DNA from: Tretioscincus oriximinensis
Taxonomy: Eukaryota > Chordata > Lepidosauria > Squamata > Gymnophthalmidae
Direction of reading: 5' to 3'
Assembly: GCA_022410635.1 (NCBI GenBank)
Contig: JAJVDF010000956.1
Location: 82,112 to 146,111, forward strand
Length of the DNA: 64,000 nucleotides
The notes beneath the pieces were generated by a model. That model did not search any database, was not told where the DNA came from, and saw only the letters and a program-made list of their open reading frames with translations. Both the position numbers and the translations under genes were made by a program. Shown here one piece after another: positions 35,816 through 47,173 of the stretch (position 1 is the first letter of the stretch; the number at the start of each line of letters is the position of its first letter).

Positions 35816-36119
35816 GGCACAGTGGTACAGTGGTTATGATCCCTGGTGTTTCAGCAGAGATACCAAATTCAAAGCTCTGTGTTGGCTGTGGAGAGAGGTG
35901 AACACACTCTACTGGCCTCAGCTCTTGCCAACCCAGCTATTTGAAAGTAAGAAATTGCAATTAGATAAATGGGGACCATATGAGCATGGTGAAGATAGAA
36001 TATAGCTCTTTGGGTGAAAAATAAAGCTTGTAAGCGGCTTTGCGTGAGAAAAGGAGGGTATAAAAATCCAGTTCTTCTCCTCCTCCTTCTTTTCCTTCTC
36101 CTTTTCTCCTTCTCCTTCT
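35816..36119 (+). repeat. SINE family 2, full-length copy in plus orientation
   Basis: The copy shows the family layout directly. The tRNA-like head 'ggcacagtggtacagtggtt' (box A-like) is followed by 'atccctggtgtttcagcagagatac' and a box B-like 'aattcaaag'. Next come 'gtgttggctgtggagagaggtg', the central 'taaatggggaccatatgagcatggtgaagatag', 'cttgtaagcggctttg', 'gagaaaaggagggtataaaaatcc', and a C/T-rich tail (CTTCTC)n to 36119. The head suggests Pol III transcription, and the 3' part resembles the Sauria tail. Confidence 0.72.
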
Positions 36120-36808
36120 AAAAACCCAGGACACAAAGGGTGCAACTTTAATGGATGCAGAAAAGAGGAACCTTTAGCAAATGAATCTTCTTATGCCTAC
36201 AGCATCTGCTGAAATTTCCTCTTTTCCACACCCATTAAAGCTGCTCTCCTGCCTTTTTTATTATTTTATGGTAACCTTACCTTGAATGTATGACCTGAAT
36301 GTAAATTTTAGATACTGGATAGAGTAGTTTGGTGATGTTAGGTTTCTGCAGCATGCTTTTAATGCCAGCTTATGAAATAATTATCAAAGGGATTGCACTT
36401 AACATTTTATATTTCACAAGGTATTGTTCTCAATAACAGAAGCTGTCAGAACCTGCTCTGATCTTGATATGTCCCATATCCCACTCTGGTGGCTGGTGAG
36501 AGTAGGAGATCTGGATAGGCACAGGTGAGAGGGCTGAAGGCAGGACCAGAGGATGTCACAAGGGCAGGGGCAGAATGAGTCAAAAAGGTGGAAGCAGATT
36601 CTTTAACTAGAGAGAGAGAAATGAAGGAAGGAAGTGGAGTCCAGATGCCATGTAAATAAGGAACATTACTTAAGATGCAGTCACACCTTCCTCGATATTC
36701 CCTCCCATCTTCCCCCCTATCCTAGAACTCTAATCATAGGTTTTAAAAAACGGGGTGTAGCCACACCAGCATACATTTAACAATTGCCTTTCAGTATCAA
36801 ACTGACTT
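36120..36808. other. Unassigned DNA
   Basis: No gene is recognised. Two short similar motifs, 'tgcagtcacacc' (36677) and 'tgtagccacacc' (36757), flank an 80-bp stretch and could be a decayed element. Confidence 0.35.
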
Positions 36809-37050
36809 AAGAAGAAGTCACCTGAAGGGACTTAAAGCGACTTACATGCTATTTTTTGCCCAGAGGCTTACATTCCATCTTCCCCATCACATTGTGATGG
36901 GACTTAGTAATCTATTTGGAATTGCTTGCTTTTGAACAGCTAGGTTGGCTGAAGCTAAGGCCAGCAGATGCCTCTTCACAGCAGACGCATAGCTTTCGAC
37001 TGTTGATCTGTTCATTGAAAGACTATTGTTCTTAACTACCGTGCCTCTTT
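36809..37050 (-). repeat. SINE family 2, copy 4
   Basis: It shows 'gaagggacttaaagcgacttac', 'cagaggcttacattccatcttccccatcac', 'gtgatgggacttagtaatc' and a head complement near 37040, the same block order as the other family 2 members. Part of the tail has been deleted. Confidence 0.62.
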
Positions 37051-38089
37051 AGATTTAAGAATAATGCTGCTAGAATGAAGCTTATTAAATGCTGTCTGAC
37101 TCCAGCCTTAGAATCAGGTCCAGTGTGGAAATGCCCCAAATATATTTTAGTGCTCTAGCCTTTCTTGTATGCTACAATCTACCCTGGGATCTTTTAGTGA
37201 AGTGAGGGATACAAATGTAATAAGTACATAAATATTTCTGATAAGTCAGAATCCCATCTCCTACTTATTGAAGCAAAAGAATGACAACTTCTGAGCTTCT
37301 TTTAATATATCATAAAGATTCAGAAAAGGCCAGAAGCATTTTTCAGGCTTTTAATATACATCATAAGGATGCAGGAAAGGGCAAACGCATTTTTCACCAC
37401 TGCCTTGTCCTTTTGCAGGGCCACCTTTGTAATGTCTCCAGAGACGTTGCTATCAGAAACCAAGCTGCTTAGAACTATAAGCAACTGTTGCAAAGCGGCA
37501 GTTTAACTACATCAAAGGCCCTTTCCAACCAAGGGTGGCCTTCTTCCTTTGAGCTGAGACCAATTCAAGGGTGAGATCAAGGTGAGAATTAAGCAAGTGA
37601 TTGATGTGAATAAAAGGAATTTAAAAAAATATAAATATCAAAGGTGTCCAACATTTAAACCCTCAGAAATCAGTCATCATCCTCTCCATTCTGGTTTAAT
37701 GGTCCCGGTTTCTAAAAGAGATCCTAGTATGTCTACTTTTTGTTTTAGTGCTCTTCTAGAAGTAGTCATATTTTCAGGGTGCCTGTAATCAATTGCAAAG
37801 TTAATTAGGCTGGTATTAAAACTTTTTCCTCCAGTTCACTTGGAACTTCCAATGACTGATGTAAAGATTTTACATAAGAAATCAAGAGTTATCCNTAGAA
37901 GTCTTTTCACTNTTCNTTTATGGTTTTTATTCTAAAGAGTATAAAGCACAAAGTGGTTATNAGAAACCAAATAAAAACCAAATTCTTTTACAGATGGTTT
38001 ATTTCAGATTCAAAGTTGTGATGTTTCTATGGGTTGGGATGCCATAAAAAAAGGGACAGAGAAATGCAGCTTTAATGTGTATGGTCAAA
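37051..38089. other. Unassigned DNA
   Basis: A 60-bp unit built on 'atcataaagattcagaaaaggc...' (37308) is loosely repeated at 37368 ('atcataaggatgcaggaaaggg...'), both followed by 'gcatttttca'. This looks like a local tandem duplication. Nothing else is recognised. Confidence 0.45.
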
Positions 38090-38643
38090 GGCTGTTTCCC
38101 CATTACAACCTTAAATTGCTATTTCTTTTAAAATCTGGAAAAAAAGTGTTCACAATTGTGCCTCACCCACCTTCAGATTTCCATGCTGCTCCAAAACATT
38201 GCCTATCNGCCTTGTCACACGACAAGCTCCCTAAGGCATTGCTGCACTTGCCTTACTAGAGTTCCCAGCATTCTCCAGCATTCTCTGCGAGCCGAGAGCC
38301 AATGAACTTTTACCTGTAGTCTCAAAGGCTCTTGAAGTCTCACAAGATTTGCGAAGTTTACATTGCTGAATGTCTCTTCCACAAAAGTTTTTTTTCCCCA
38401 AATTTTACAATTGTCTGTTATGGAATCAAGACAAACTGCGGTGGCTAGAAATTCTGCGACAAAGGGCCTTTTAGCGAGTGGCTTGCTGAACACCCGCAAC
38501 TTCATGGTGCAGATTGATTGTGATGTTGCTATTAACTCAGTAGAATTCATGTGTGGGAATAGAGCCATAGGGGAAATTGTTGCAGGCATTATAAACTGCA
38601 CCTGCTAAAATTTCCTCTGTTAATGGATATTAATGCTGCATTC
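38090..38643 (-). mobile_element. MITE family 1, longest copy, minus orientation
   Basis: The left end (ggctgtttccccattacaac) matches the complement of the right end of the 9.3-kb copy. The other end lies near 'aatgctgca' at about 38640. Inside, the complement reads 'gttcagcaagccactcgctaaaa', 'acattcagcaatgtaaac', 'gttcattggctctcggctc' and 'gcaagtgcagcaatgcctta'. At about 550 bp it is the longest member and keeps several CpG sites. The long minus-strand frame (38215-38601) is incidental. Confidence 0.65.
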
Positions 38644-39506
38644 TTTGTCTTTGGGGTTTTTTTTTATATAACAATCCTACCTTTATGACTTTCTGATCTT
38701 ATGTGGCCAAGATCATGATTTAGATCCCAGATCAAAGCATGGTTTGGAATAATAGTGCCGTCTGCAAGGCAGTGTTGGTTCAGACCATCCCCTACACTGA
38801 CCTCAAAGCACATACAAACATCAGAGCTCACTTCCAAAATTTTCAAAATTCCAAACCTCAGAGCTCCCAGAGAACTCACTTTGATAGTACACTTTGATTC
38901 ATCCCCAAAGTTCACCCTTACTCCCAGTAGTCCAGAAAATGAAGACAGGCCTTCATGTTTCAGATCAGTCCAGTCCAGAAGAAGACTTTGAAGTGAAGGA
39001 ACAACAAGATTAGGTAGAATTTTTTTTAAAAAGATTGAAAGCGGGAGTGGAGGCATTGTGTACAGAAGAAATGTGTTTTAGAGAAACAGTTTTTAGAAAG
39101 CAGCCCTGTGTGATTGGACTTTAAGAAATGTTCGTTTTCTTAATTATAATCAATGTTTGTTATCAGTGAGTCATATACAGAATATTACTTTAGCAGCAGT
39201 GAACGTAGAAACAACTTGTTGAAGTGAAGGGGATGAGGGTTGAATTCTGAATTTCTTTGGTTCAACATAGTAAAATTTCTTCTTTCTTTTGATCATCTCT
39301 GTACACTTTCACAACTCTATTTTCAGTTCTGTCTATCCAAGGTAATTCCCCGCTCCCCAAAAAAGGGTTGATATTGTTTGATGGTGGTGATTAAAACTTG
39401 CTTAAGAAAAATATCAACAGTTTTGTGAAAAGGCAAAGAAATTCATGCAGAAATAAATTTGTGTATCGCATCATTGCCTTATTTGTATGACATAATGTAG
39501 CAGATA
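38644..39506. other. Unassigned DNA
   Basis: No gene or named repeat is recognised in this stretch. Confidence 0.4.
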
Positions 39507-39655
39507 GTTGCTATTGTTCACTCATTCAGTCATGTTTGATGCTTCATAATCCCATGAACCACAACATGCCACTAGGCCCTTGATATGCAACTATTTCTTA
39601 AAATTTGACCAAACTCATGTTTGTAACTTCCATCTATCCACCTCATTCTTGGCCC
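39507..39655 (-). mobile_element. BovB (RTE) LINE 3' end, minus orientation
   Basis: The plus strand reads 'gttcactcattcagtcatgt', 'ataatcccatgaaccacaac', 'aaactcatgtttgtaac' and 'ccacctcattctt'. This is the complement of the BovB 3' terminal region (tgaacgactgaa, catggggtc, cacgactgaa type). It is a short, mutated remnant. Confidence 0.75.
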
Positions 39656-39929
39656 AATGTTAGTGTCACAATAATATTAGNTGCCACTGGCAGAAGCTAT
39701 AAGTCCATATGAAAACGGCATTTGATCCCTTGGAAAAGAGCCATGTATCATCCACTGGTCACCGACAGAACTCCTTTCGTGATAAAAGACGTTTTTGCTT
39801 AACAGCTCCATCAGTCTCGGAACCAATTCCANAGATTCCTTTCATACAAACATTTACTAATAAATCTTAAGATTCACTTCTAAAGATAAAAGGCAGGATT
39901 TCAAGTTTCACTTTCCTCCACTTACCTGC

Positions 39930-40075
39930 AAAATCCATGTTGAGCTGGCAAAAAGAAATTGGGAGGATGATATCGTGCATGTCAGCCAACTGCGATTCTG
40001 CAGTCCTGCTGGCTGGTTGTTTTTGGTGGTTTCTGAATTTCCGCCACGCCAGGCTGCTCAATGGAAGAGCAAACA
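39930..40075. repeat. Unclassified repeat shared with 45.57 kb
   Basis: It shares 'gtgcatgtcagcca', 'gattctgcagtcctgctggctgg' and 'caggctgctcaatggaag' with 45570-45690. On the minus strand the 'gcag/gtaagt' sequence at 39917-39927 mimics a splice donor, but the repeat status argues against an exon. Confidence 0.45.
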
Positions 40076-40211
40076 CNTTTTGCTGATTTCCCAGGTGAAT
40101 AACTGAAGCTCTGCCAACATGGAGTGGAGTCAACATTGTGTAAGTATCATCACAGTCAGTACCTCCTGTTTGCCTACAGCCAGTTTCCAATAAGACTTGT
40201 CTTTTCGTTAT

Positions 40212-40626
40212 GGCTGCGTGAAGACGACAACAGAAAAACTGCTATAAAGCTATATCCTGGAATATAGCAATTGCGTGTCCGTGAACACCAAACCTGTATA
40301 TTCCGTGATCAGTGCCCCAGGTCCATAATATCACTCAGTGATCTTGGTGCAGTGCAGTAAGAATTTTTGCCACAGCCATTAGAAACTATTGCTGCATTCT
40401 CACTTGTTTTAACCTCTCATGCCTAATTTGTGCACATGCTTACGCTCAAGATAGGACGGGGGTTGGCCACGAGAGGACGGAGGTTCTCTGGAACGATGCC
40501 TCAATATTACAGTAATAGTTCATTCTAAGAAAAATGGGACAACTGCTGAAAAATGCTTAAACCGTGTGCAGGACCCGTCCTCATCTCGCTCCAATTGAGG
40601 TAAAAATATGCTGTGTGCACGCAGCC
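40212..40626. mobile_element. MITE family 3, simple copy
   Basis: The ends (ggctgcgtgaagac... and the complement ggctgcgtgcacacagc) are inverted with a perfect first 9 bp, and the element is 415 bp. The interior holds one unit of 'aaagctatat-cctgg-aatatagcaat' and the right half 'ttttaacctctcatgc...tttgtgcacatgct...cgagaggacgg...gaacgatgcct'. That right half reappears in the 47.1-48.0 kb composite. There is no coding capacity. The target duplication is unclear, possibly 'tat'. Confidence 0.72.
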
Positions 40627-41279
40627 TATGTAACAAAAGTACCAATATAGCAATTTTTTAAAATCCTGCACTTGCTTTTAGAAAAATAGTCAAGGCAAGC
40701 TACATTTGACAATGAATGTTGCATTTAGGGACACAAGGGGACTTCAGGAAATAATGGATCATTTTAATTTCTACAACACGTTCTGTTTAGCACAGCATAA
40801 CCACGCAGCATTTCTTTTTCTTTTTCACATTTTTTTAGAGATAAATATTAACTTGTACAAATTAGTTGCCTGAGCTCACCCAATTGAGTGGGTAGGTAGC
40901 AATTTTGGGGTAGTGAAAGGAGGTTCTTTGCTCATTGATTCACTGCAAATTGAAATTGATGTCTCCTGTTTATAAGTGCTGTAAATCTTTCATAAGTTGA
41001 TGAGAGTATAGGCTGTTAAAACACTAGAGCTGCTGCAGTTCACATAAAATGGAAGATTCGATAAACCATAAAGGTAATAGCATGGGAGTGAGAGGAAATA
41101 CATTTTCTCTCTCCTTCTGAAGCCCATGACTAGCGTAAGCAATGAGATCTGGAGTATTTCCTATGTTACCTTTGGCAATATCCAGACTCACTTTGTGCTT
41201 TCCAAAATAGTGGTTTTTTTGCACTGACCAGCTCTAGAACCTACTTGGAATCATTCCTAGCTGAAGGTCATCTGTACTT
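40627..41279. other. Unassigned AT-rich DNA
   Basis: No gene or repeat is recognised. Confidence 0.4.
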
Positions 41280-41520
41280 GAAGAAGGAGGAGANAGAAGA
41301 GAGAAGAGAAGAAAGAGAAGGAGTAAGAATTGGTTTTTATACCCTGCTTTTCTCAACCCAAAAGGAATCAAAGCATCTTACAAAATCTTCCATTCTTCTC
41401 CTCACAATGGACATTGCGTTAAGAGCTCTGAAATCTGTGATTAGCCCAAAGTCACCCATCTAACTTCATGGAGGAGTGCAGAGTCTGACATTCTAATCAC
41501 TTCACCAGACTGGCTCTCCT
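41280..41520 (-). repeat. Sauria-type SINE
   Basis: It is read right to left. The head complement is 'attctaatcacttcaccagac', then come 'gattagcccaaagtcacccat', 'gagctctgaaatctgtg', 'cttctcctcacaatgg', 'ttgatt-type' tail sequence and 'ttggtttttataccctgcttttctcaa'. It ends at the left in a GAA/AGA purine run (41280-41325). Confidence 0.78.
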
Positions 41521-41628
41521 CAGAGGCTAGGTCCAACCAGCAGAGCCAATGAAGAGTCTAAAAAAATAAATCTCATTGTTGCATNTTGCCATCTCTTGCC
41601 AGACTCATGCAGCAGTTCTAGTCAAAGG

Positions 41629-41720
41629 CCCTTTCTGCACTGAGCCTTATTCCAGATGATATCTCAGAACAGGAGACTGTCATTCACATGGTTGTGCAGA
41701 TTATATCACTAGTTACAAAC
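41629..41720. mobile_element. MITE family 2, half copy
   Basis: It starts 'ggccctttctgcactgagccttattccagatgatatctcagaacagg' and continues with 'attcacatggttgtgcag', the left half of family 2. The complementary right half is absent. Confidence 0.55.
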
Positions 41721-43119
41721 CATAATCATGTTCAGTAGTTGCCTTACATGTCTACTGCCCTGTGTTGTTATAATATTGCATGGAGTTATTTGGAAGTAAC
41801 CCGAATGCCTGCCCACTCTCTTTTGTTGTTTTTCCTGCTTGGCCAGCTTCTGAGTGGGCATAACGAAAGAATAATGAAAGAAGTTGGCGTATGTAACCCA
41901 CACTGTTGTGGTAAGGGATGGGACCTTTTTGGTTGAAGCCTCTATACTACAAACCATCTCTTTCTCAAGGAGCCCCACATATTTACATACATTTAAAAGA
42001 CTGTCAAAAAGAACTAATCATTGGTTGTGGCCACTATTTAAAATGTTTTCGAGATACAGTTTCTTGTGAATGGTTAAGAGATGCTTACAAATGAAAGCCT
42101 CCTGTAACTGTTTAGAATTTAATTTCGGTCCCTCACACATTGGCTGCAGACACACGAAGGGGAAAAAACAGAAATTGCATTATGTTGTGAAAGGAATTAT
42201 TTGCTAGCCATAGCACAGTTACCTTCCTCCTGTCGCCAACACAAGCAAAGAAACCTTTAATGGAACAGAGACAAGCTATCCGGATCATAGAGATCAGTTA
42301 AATCCTGGCTACTGAACTCTATGATCCTGTAATGTTGAACATGCTCAGTTGGGTCTAGGAGGAAGTGAATGAGAATCTCTTGCTGCTTTCTTTGCTTGTG
42401 AGACTAAAGACTTAAAAGGGGAATAAAGGGGCGTTTCACTAGCATGTTGGAAAATATCCACAATCAGGAAATTGCTGATTCTCATTCTTTTATTACAGAT
42501 GCATTAATGAAGCCTTATGAATTCTCCATTTGGCCCAAGTGGCCCGAAGAGAAAGAAGAGGAACAACACACTAACGAAGAGGTAAGTAATCGTCATGCAG
42601 CTGCACCCTTTGACATTCTTCTTCCTTGGTCTGTGATTGCAGATCGAATATGGGCAGAAGGGGGTGACTCCTTCTAAGACAGTTGGTGATGGCAACCGTC
42701 ATTTATTGCAAGGTAGGAGGGTTGAGTTGACATCAGCAAGAAACCAATAGCAAACTTCATGTCTGTTTTCTAAATTTTTAAAAACCATTTTAGCGCTTTT
42801 ACGCTGAAGTAATGAAGTGATCTATTTCTACAGTGTATTTCAGCAATTTACCAGCTAGTGATACATTATATTTAAGCAACAATTTTGCACAGCCAGAGGA
42901 TAAAAATAATAATGCATCTGGCAGGGTGATGCCTGTACCATCAGTGANTGGCACAAAGGGAAAGGGAAGATACTCTTGTAGACACTGCCTGTACTGGCTA
43001 ACTGGTCCCAATCTAGATCAATAATATATGCACAAATGGAGTTAAGTCCAAGGATAAAATAGAAGAGGAATTTCTAATCTGACCAATAGATTTTCAAACC
43101 AATTTGAAGAAGACTTCAT
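41721..43119. other. Mostly unassigned DNA around a candidate exon
   Basis: Apart from the candidate exon at 42499-42581, no coding or repeat feature is recognised. Confidence 0.4.
42499..42581 (+). CDS. Candidate internal exon of an unidentified host gene
   Basis: A pyrimidine-rich acceptor (tctcattcttttattacag, AG at 42497-42498) is followed by 83 nt and a near-consensus donor (gag/gtaagtaa, GT at 42582). In the open frame the exon completes one codon and then encodes 27 residues beginning ALMKPYEFSIW and ending EEQHTNEE. That peptide is acidic, with a Trp-Pro pair, and so more protein-like than the random frames around it. Intron phases would be 1 and 0. I do not recognise the protein. 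The flanking sequence shows no repeat signature, which helps the case, but a chance splice-site pair remains possible. Confidence 0.4.
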
Positions 43120-43650
43120 AATCATAGAATCATAGAGTTGGAAGGAACCTCCAAGGTCATTGGGTCCATACCCCTGCTCAATGCAGGATTCAACCCAGAC
43201 AGATGTGTGTCCAGCCTCTATCTGATGTCTTCCAGCGAAGGCAAACTCACCACCTCCAATGGCAAACTGTTCCACTAGTTTATCACCCTTACTGTCAGAA
43301 CGTTTTTCTTGATATCTAATCTGTATCTACTCCCCTGCAGTTTCATCCCATTGTTTCTAGTCCTTCCATGTGTCAATGAGAACAGTGCTGATCCCTCTGT
43401 TTTGTGATAGCCCTTCAGATATTTGTAGACAACTATCAGGTCTCCTCTCAGCCTTCTCTTTTGCAGACTAAACATCCCTAGATCCTTTAACCGTTCCTCA
43501 TAGGACATGATTTCCAGACCACTCACCATCCTTGTAACTCTCTTTTGTANTTGCTCTAGTTTATCAATGTCCTTTTTAAATTGGGACCCCCAGAACTGAA
43601 CACAGTATTCCAAAGTACTGCAGAGAGGAATAATTTCTTCACATAATGAC
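43120..43650 (-). pseudogene. CR1 LINE, 3' fragment with partial reading frame
   Basis: On the minus strand about 110 codons stay open (43275-43613): 'EYCVQFWGSQFKKDIDKLEQ', 'QKRVTRMVSGLE', 'MSYEERLKDLGMFSLQKRRL' and 'RGDLIVVYKYLKG'. These nearly match the 51.7-kb copy. A 12-14 bp deletion near 43612 removes the codons just before 'EYCVQFW', and a stop ends the frame near 43275. The 3' UTR and CR1 octamers (aatcatagaatcatagag) close the element at 43120. Confidence 0.85.
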
Positions 43651-45261
43651 TGTGCCCACTCTGGCCTTTGATGGAGTAACAGCCTTTCCTCTCCATTTTC
43701 AGTACTGTCATTTTTTTCTAGCAGATATTTTAAATTTTTTGTATTGCTGTAATCCTGTGACTTCTGGATTTAGTGTGGAATGTAAGTCAATAAATACAGG
43801 CATGATTAGCAGATTTTGAATCATAGCAGTATATTATGTATTATCAGCTTACTACCCCAGGCCTATAAGGGAATGCCACAGTTGCATTCAGCATTTCCCA
43901 ATCTAATCCTGAACGTAGGTTAATCTTTAGCTTGCATCTGGAGGCATCTTTAAACAAGGAATATTTAAAATTATTCTTCGTGTTGTTGGTCAAGGAAGAG
44001 AATCTTTCCATTTTCTAAGAATCCTATGGAGAAAAAGGTGGGGACAGAAGAGACACTTCTGAGGCATTCCAAGCAAGTAGAGGTTAGCACTGTTGCTATT
44101 TCTGTTTGCTTTATGTCTCCTCTTCAAAGGCCTTGAGGCTTGGGAATGGGAGTTGGCTGGGTGTCTAGTTTTATTGGTTGCTTTTCAACAAGAAAAGGGG
44201 TTAAATATCACTTAGAGTCTTCAAAGAGACTCTTTTGTGAAAGAAAAGNCTTTGACTTTTAATCTTGATAGGGGCCCAGATGGAACAGGTTTCCATGACA
44301 AGCAGGCTTGCTTAGTTGCTTTCTGGTTTAGATTATGGTAGCAGTAGGCACAACCACAAAAACATCATGCTTATGACCAAACATTACACTTTTGTGGAGG
44401 GGGTTGAGTGTTTTGACTTCCAGGAGCCTTTTCAGTAACTCATGAGCAGATGAAAGCTGAAATGCCTCCCAGACATACTCTGATGACAGAATCCTAAGCA
44501 GGACTGCAGCACGAAATGTTATAAAGCCTATTACTAGCCTTGCTTGAATGTCAGAGATTTTTTTAAAAAAAGTCCTACTGAATATCTGTATGTTTTTGGA
44601 ATAAGGTTGGTTGCTTAGCTAACTGGCAGAATTCCATGAATATGAGAGGATGATGAGTTCCACCCTGTCTGTTTGGTTATGTTAATATTGTAAACAAATC
44701 CACAAACAATGGAAGCATGTAACATTCAGGTATTAGTTATTGAAGCTGAACCTCTACTTACACTCAATCATTTCATCTTTACTAGTCCCCCACTTTTGTG
44801 CATTTCTAAGAGGAGCAGGGCCATTCCATGAACAAATAAGAAAATTAAATTTTCCATCCAGATTTTAAAGGAAATTATAAATGAATGTGAACGATTAGGG
44901 CACTATTTGATGCATATGCTTTACTTTTATCCAACATAACAACCAAGCATGGTTTATAATGTGGTAGAAATGCCTAAATGTAAAATAGTAATTTATGTTA
45001 CCAAAAAATGACAGCTGAATTGTACTCTTAACTTTAGTTTACAGTTTATGCTCTGTTATTAAGCATTTCAGATTGCTACTTTTACCAGTGAAAGGATAAA
45101 AGCCAAGGAAAAAGTGAAAGATTCAGTGAAGAAGAGTCCAACATTCCAGTCACAAGATCAGATTTACTTTTTCCTCAGTTAAAGGTCTCTTCCACACTAT
45201 GTGGTAAAACCCAATATAATGCAACCGCCCGACTGTTCATATTACCTCAAAAAATTGTGTG
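43651..45261. other. Unassigned DNA
   Basis: No gene or named repeat is recognised in this stretch. Confidence 0.4.
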
Positions 45262-45266
45262 GAGCT

Positions 45267-45544
45267 GGCAAGAAAGAAGAAGAAGAAGAACTTGGTTCTT
45301 GTACCCCGCTTTTCTCACCTTTCAAAGGGACTCAAAGCGGCTTACAAGGATATATTTTGCCCGAAGGCTTCCATTCTATCTTCCCCACCAGGCTATGGTG
45401 GTTCCCATGTATCTACTTGCAGTCAGTTGCAATTTCTTGCAATTCATGCTTTTGAATAGCTGGTTGGCTAGAGCTACAGGCTAGTGGAAGGTGCTCACCC
45501 CTCCCCACGTCCCACACAGGGCTTTGAAACCCGATCTCCCAGGC
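45267..45544 (-). repeat. SINE family 2, copy 5, with (GAA)n tail
   Basis: The purine tail (gaagaagaagaagaa, 45272-45288) leads into 'cttggttcttgtaccccgcttttctcacc', 'ggactcaaagcggcttacaa', 'aggcttccattctatcttccccaccaggctatggtgg' and 'cacacagggctttgaaaccc'. It is the best-preserved 3' part in the family. The tRNA-like head is replaced by other sequence after about 45544. Confidence 0.7.
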
Positions 45545-45569
45545 AAGAGACGAATTCATGAAGGACCAT

Positions 45570-45690
45570 GAAATTGTGCCATGCATGTCAGCCACTTACA
45601 ATTTTGTAGTCCTGGCTGGCTGGCATCTTCTCCCCGCATCCCATGCCTCGTAATGAGACACCAAGGCTCCAGTCAGCTTCCCATTGGAAG
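45570..45690. repeat. Unclassified repeat shared with 39.93 kb
   Basis: It shares 'gcatgtcagcca', 'acaattttgtagtcctggctggctgg' and 'cagcttcccattggaag' with the earlier copy. It is wedged between the SINE and the L2-like tail. Confidence 0.45.
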
Positions 45691-45694
45691 GAGA

Positions 45695-45863
45695 GGTATT
45701 TCACCTGGCCTTTGGCTGAAGAGAATGTTCATTTTTGTTCCCATTTTGAGATATTGTTTTTATACTGTTTTTAATTTGTTAATTTTGTGTTGGTATTTTA
45801 CTGTTCGCCACCCTGAGGCCTTCGGGTATGGGGCAGGGTATAAATATAAATAAATAAATAAAA
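45695..45863 (+). mobile_element. L2-like LINE 3' UTR fragment
   Basis: It runs from 'gtatttcacctggcctttggctga' through 'ttcgccaccctgaggccttcgggtatggggcagggtataaatat' to a TAAA tail. The last 60 bp are almost identical to the end of the 28.6-29.2 kb copy. It is non-coding and 5'-truncated. Confidence 0.8.
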
Positions 45864-47138
45864 TTTCATGCTGATGTCTGAAAACATCAATTCCCACATG
45901 GCAGACATCACAAGCTCTGTTGCTTTGCATGTTGAAGGCATCATGATGATCCTACTAACCCAGTAGGAGAACCTTATGTGGAAGGAGCCAAAGGAGATGT
46001 CTCTGCATCTCTCTCTGAAAGCATACAGCAGGGGCCACATGCGGCCCTCTGAGGACATTTATTCAGCCTGCATGATGTTGTTGTCACCATCGTTTGTCCT
46101 GCTTAGCAGCTGACAGTAACACACCCATTGCCTTTTCAATAGCGCATGCGCACAATGCACACTTCATGACACTAGGCGGCCCAAAAGCAGCTCCCTTCCA
46201 TCATGTTCCTTCAGAGGCATCACTGCACATGTCTATTAAAAGCCATCCTTATACTCTCATAGTATTCTGAAAAGGCAAAACTTTTGAGGAAAATCAACCA
46301 GTGCTCATGTCTTGTGGGGGATCTTTGCCACATGGCGGACAATTGAGTACCATATGCTTTATGATAAGCTGTTCCATCAAGCATATTGCCACAAAATGTT
46401 GTCTTCTCTTTAGCTAACGTAATGAAAAACAGTGGTAAGAACAAGTTAGGATATTTTTTTTTAGTTAGAAGAGCCTTTTTAAAAAAGTTAGTTGGTTGGG
46501 GGTAGTTTCTAGGGAGGTTGCATCACTGTGATAACACAAATAGTCAGCGCTCAGTGCTAATGCAAATTGTCAGCATCCAGTGTTATTGCATGGGGCCCCC
46601 AAACTAGTAATCTGCCTGGAGCCCCATGGGAACTTAATCCGGCTCTGCAGACAGCCGAGGAGTAGAAAACATAATTTAATTGACAGGTAGTCTGGCCCTC
46701 CAACGGTCTGAGGAACAGTGAACTGGCTCCCTGTTTAAAACATTTGTGGATCTCTGGCATACAGTATAAAGGGAGCTCCTGATGCATCTCAGAGGGCAAC
46801 CTACGTGATAGCTTGGAGGTGCTGAGAAAGTCCTATGCATCCAAACCCCTTTAAGTGCTACAGATGGTGGCATTACCAAGAGGCCTTCACTGACAGATTA
46901 GAGATGGGAAAGTGGATTTGAAGGGAGATATTTATTTAGATGTTTGCATTCTGAGCTATTTATTCATTTATTTATGCTTTTATCTCTCTCTTTATCGAAA
47001 GATCTCAGCGTGGATAACAATAAAAACAGAGAACATCATAATGAGATCCAATTATATGAACTGTTGGAGAAAGTGCCCAGATAGACCTCTTTATATCCAC
47101 CTATTNTAACTAATTGGGATGACTTATCCAGTGATTAG
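45864..47138. other. Unassigned DNA
   Basis: No gene is recognised. 'ggggccacatgcggccctctgagg' at about 46031 resembles a hAT-type transposon end, but no partner end was found. Confidence 0.35.
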
Positions 47139-47173
47139 GGCTGCGTTCACACGATGAGCTAAAAACTAGAATA

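Noticed and set aside
35816..35885. tRNA gene-like head with box A and box B motifs
   Set aside because: It is the 5' part of a dispersed SINE; no cloverleaf with intact stems and anticodon loop is present.
38215..38601. A 128-codon minus-strand frame
   Set aside because: It lies wholly within a MITE family 1 copy whose relatives do not keep the frame.
39867..40190. Minus-strand 107-codon frame ending at a strong splice-donor-like site
   Set aside because: Much of it overlaps a sequence repeated at 45.57 kb, so a repeat is the simpler reading; kept only as a low-interest finding.
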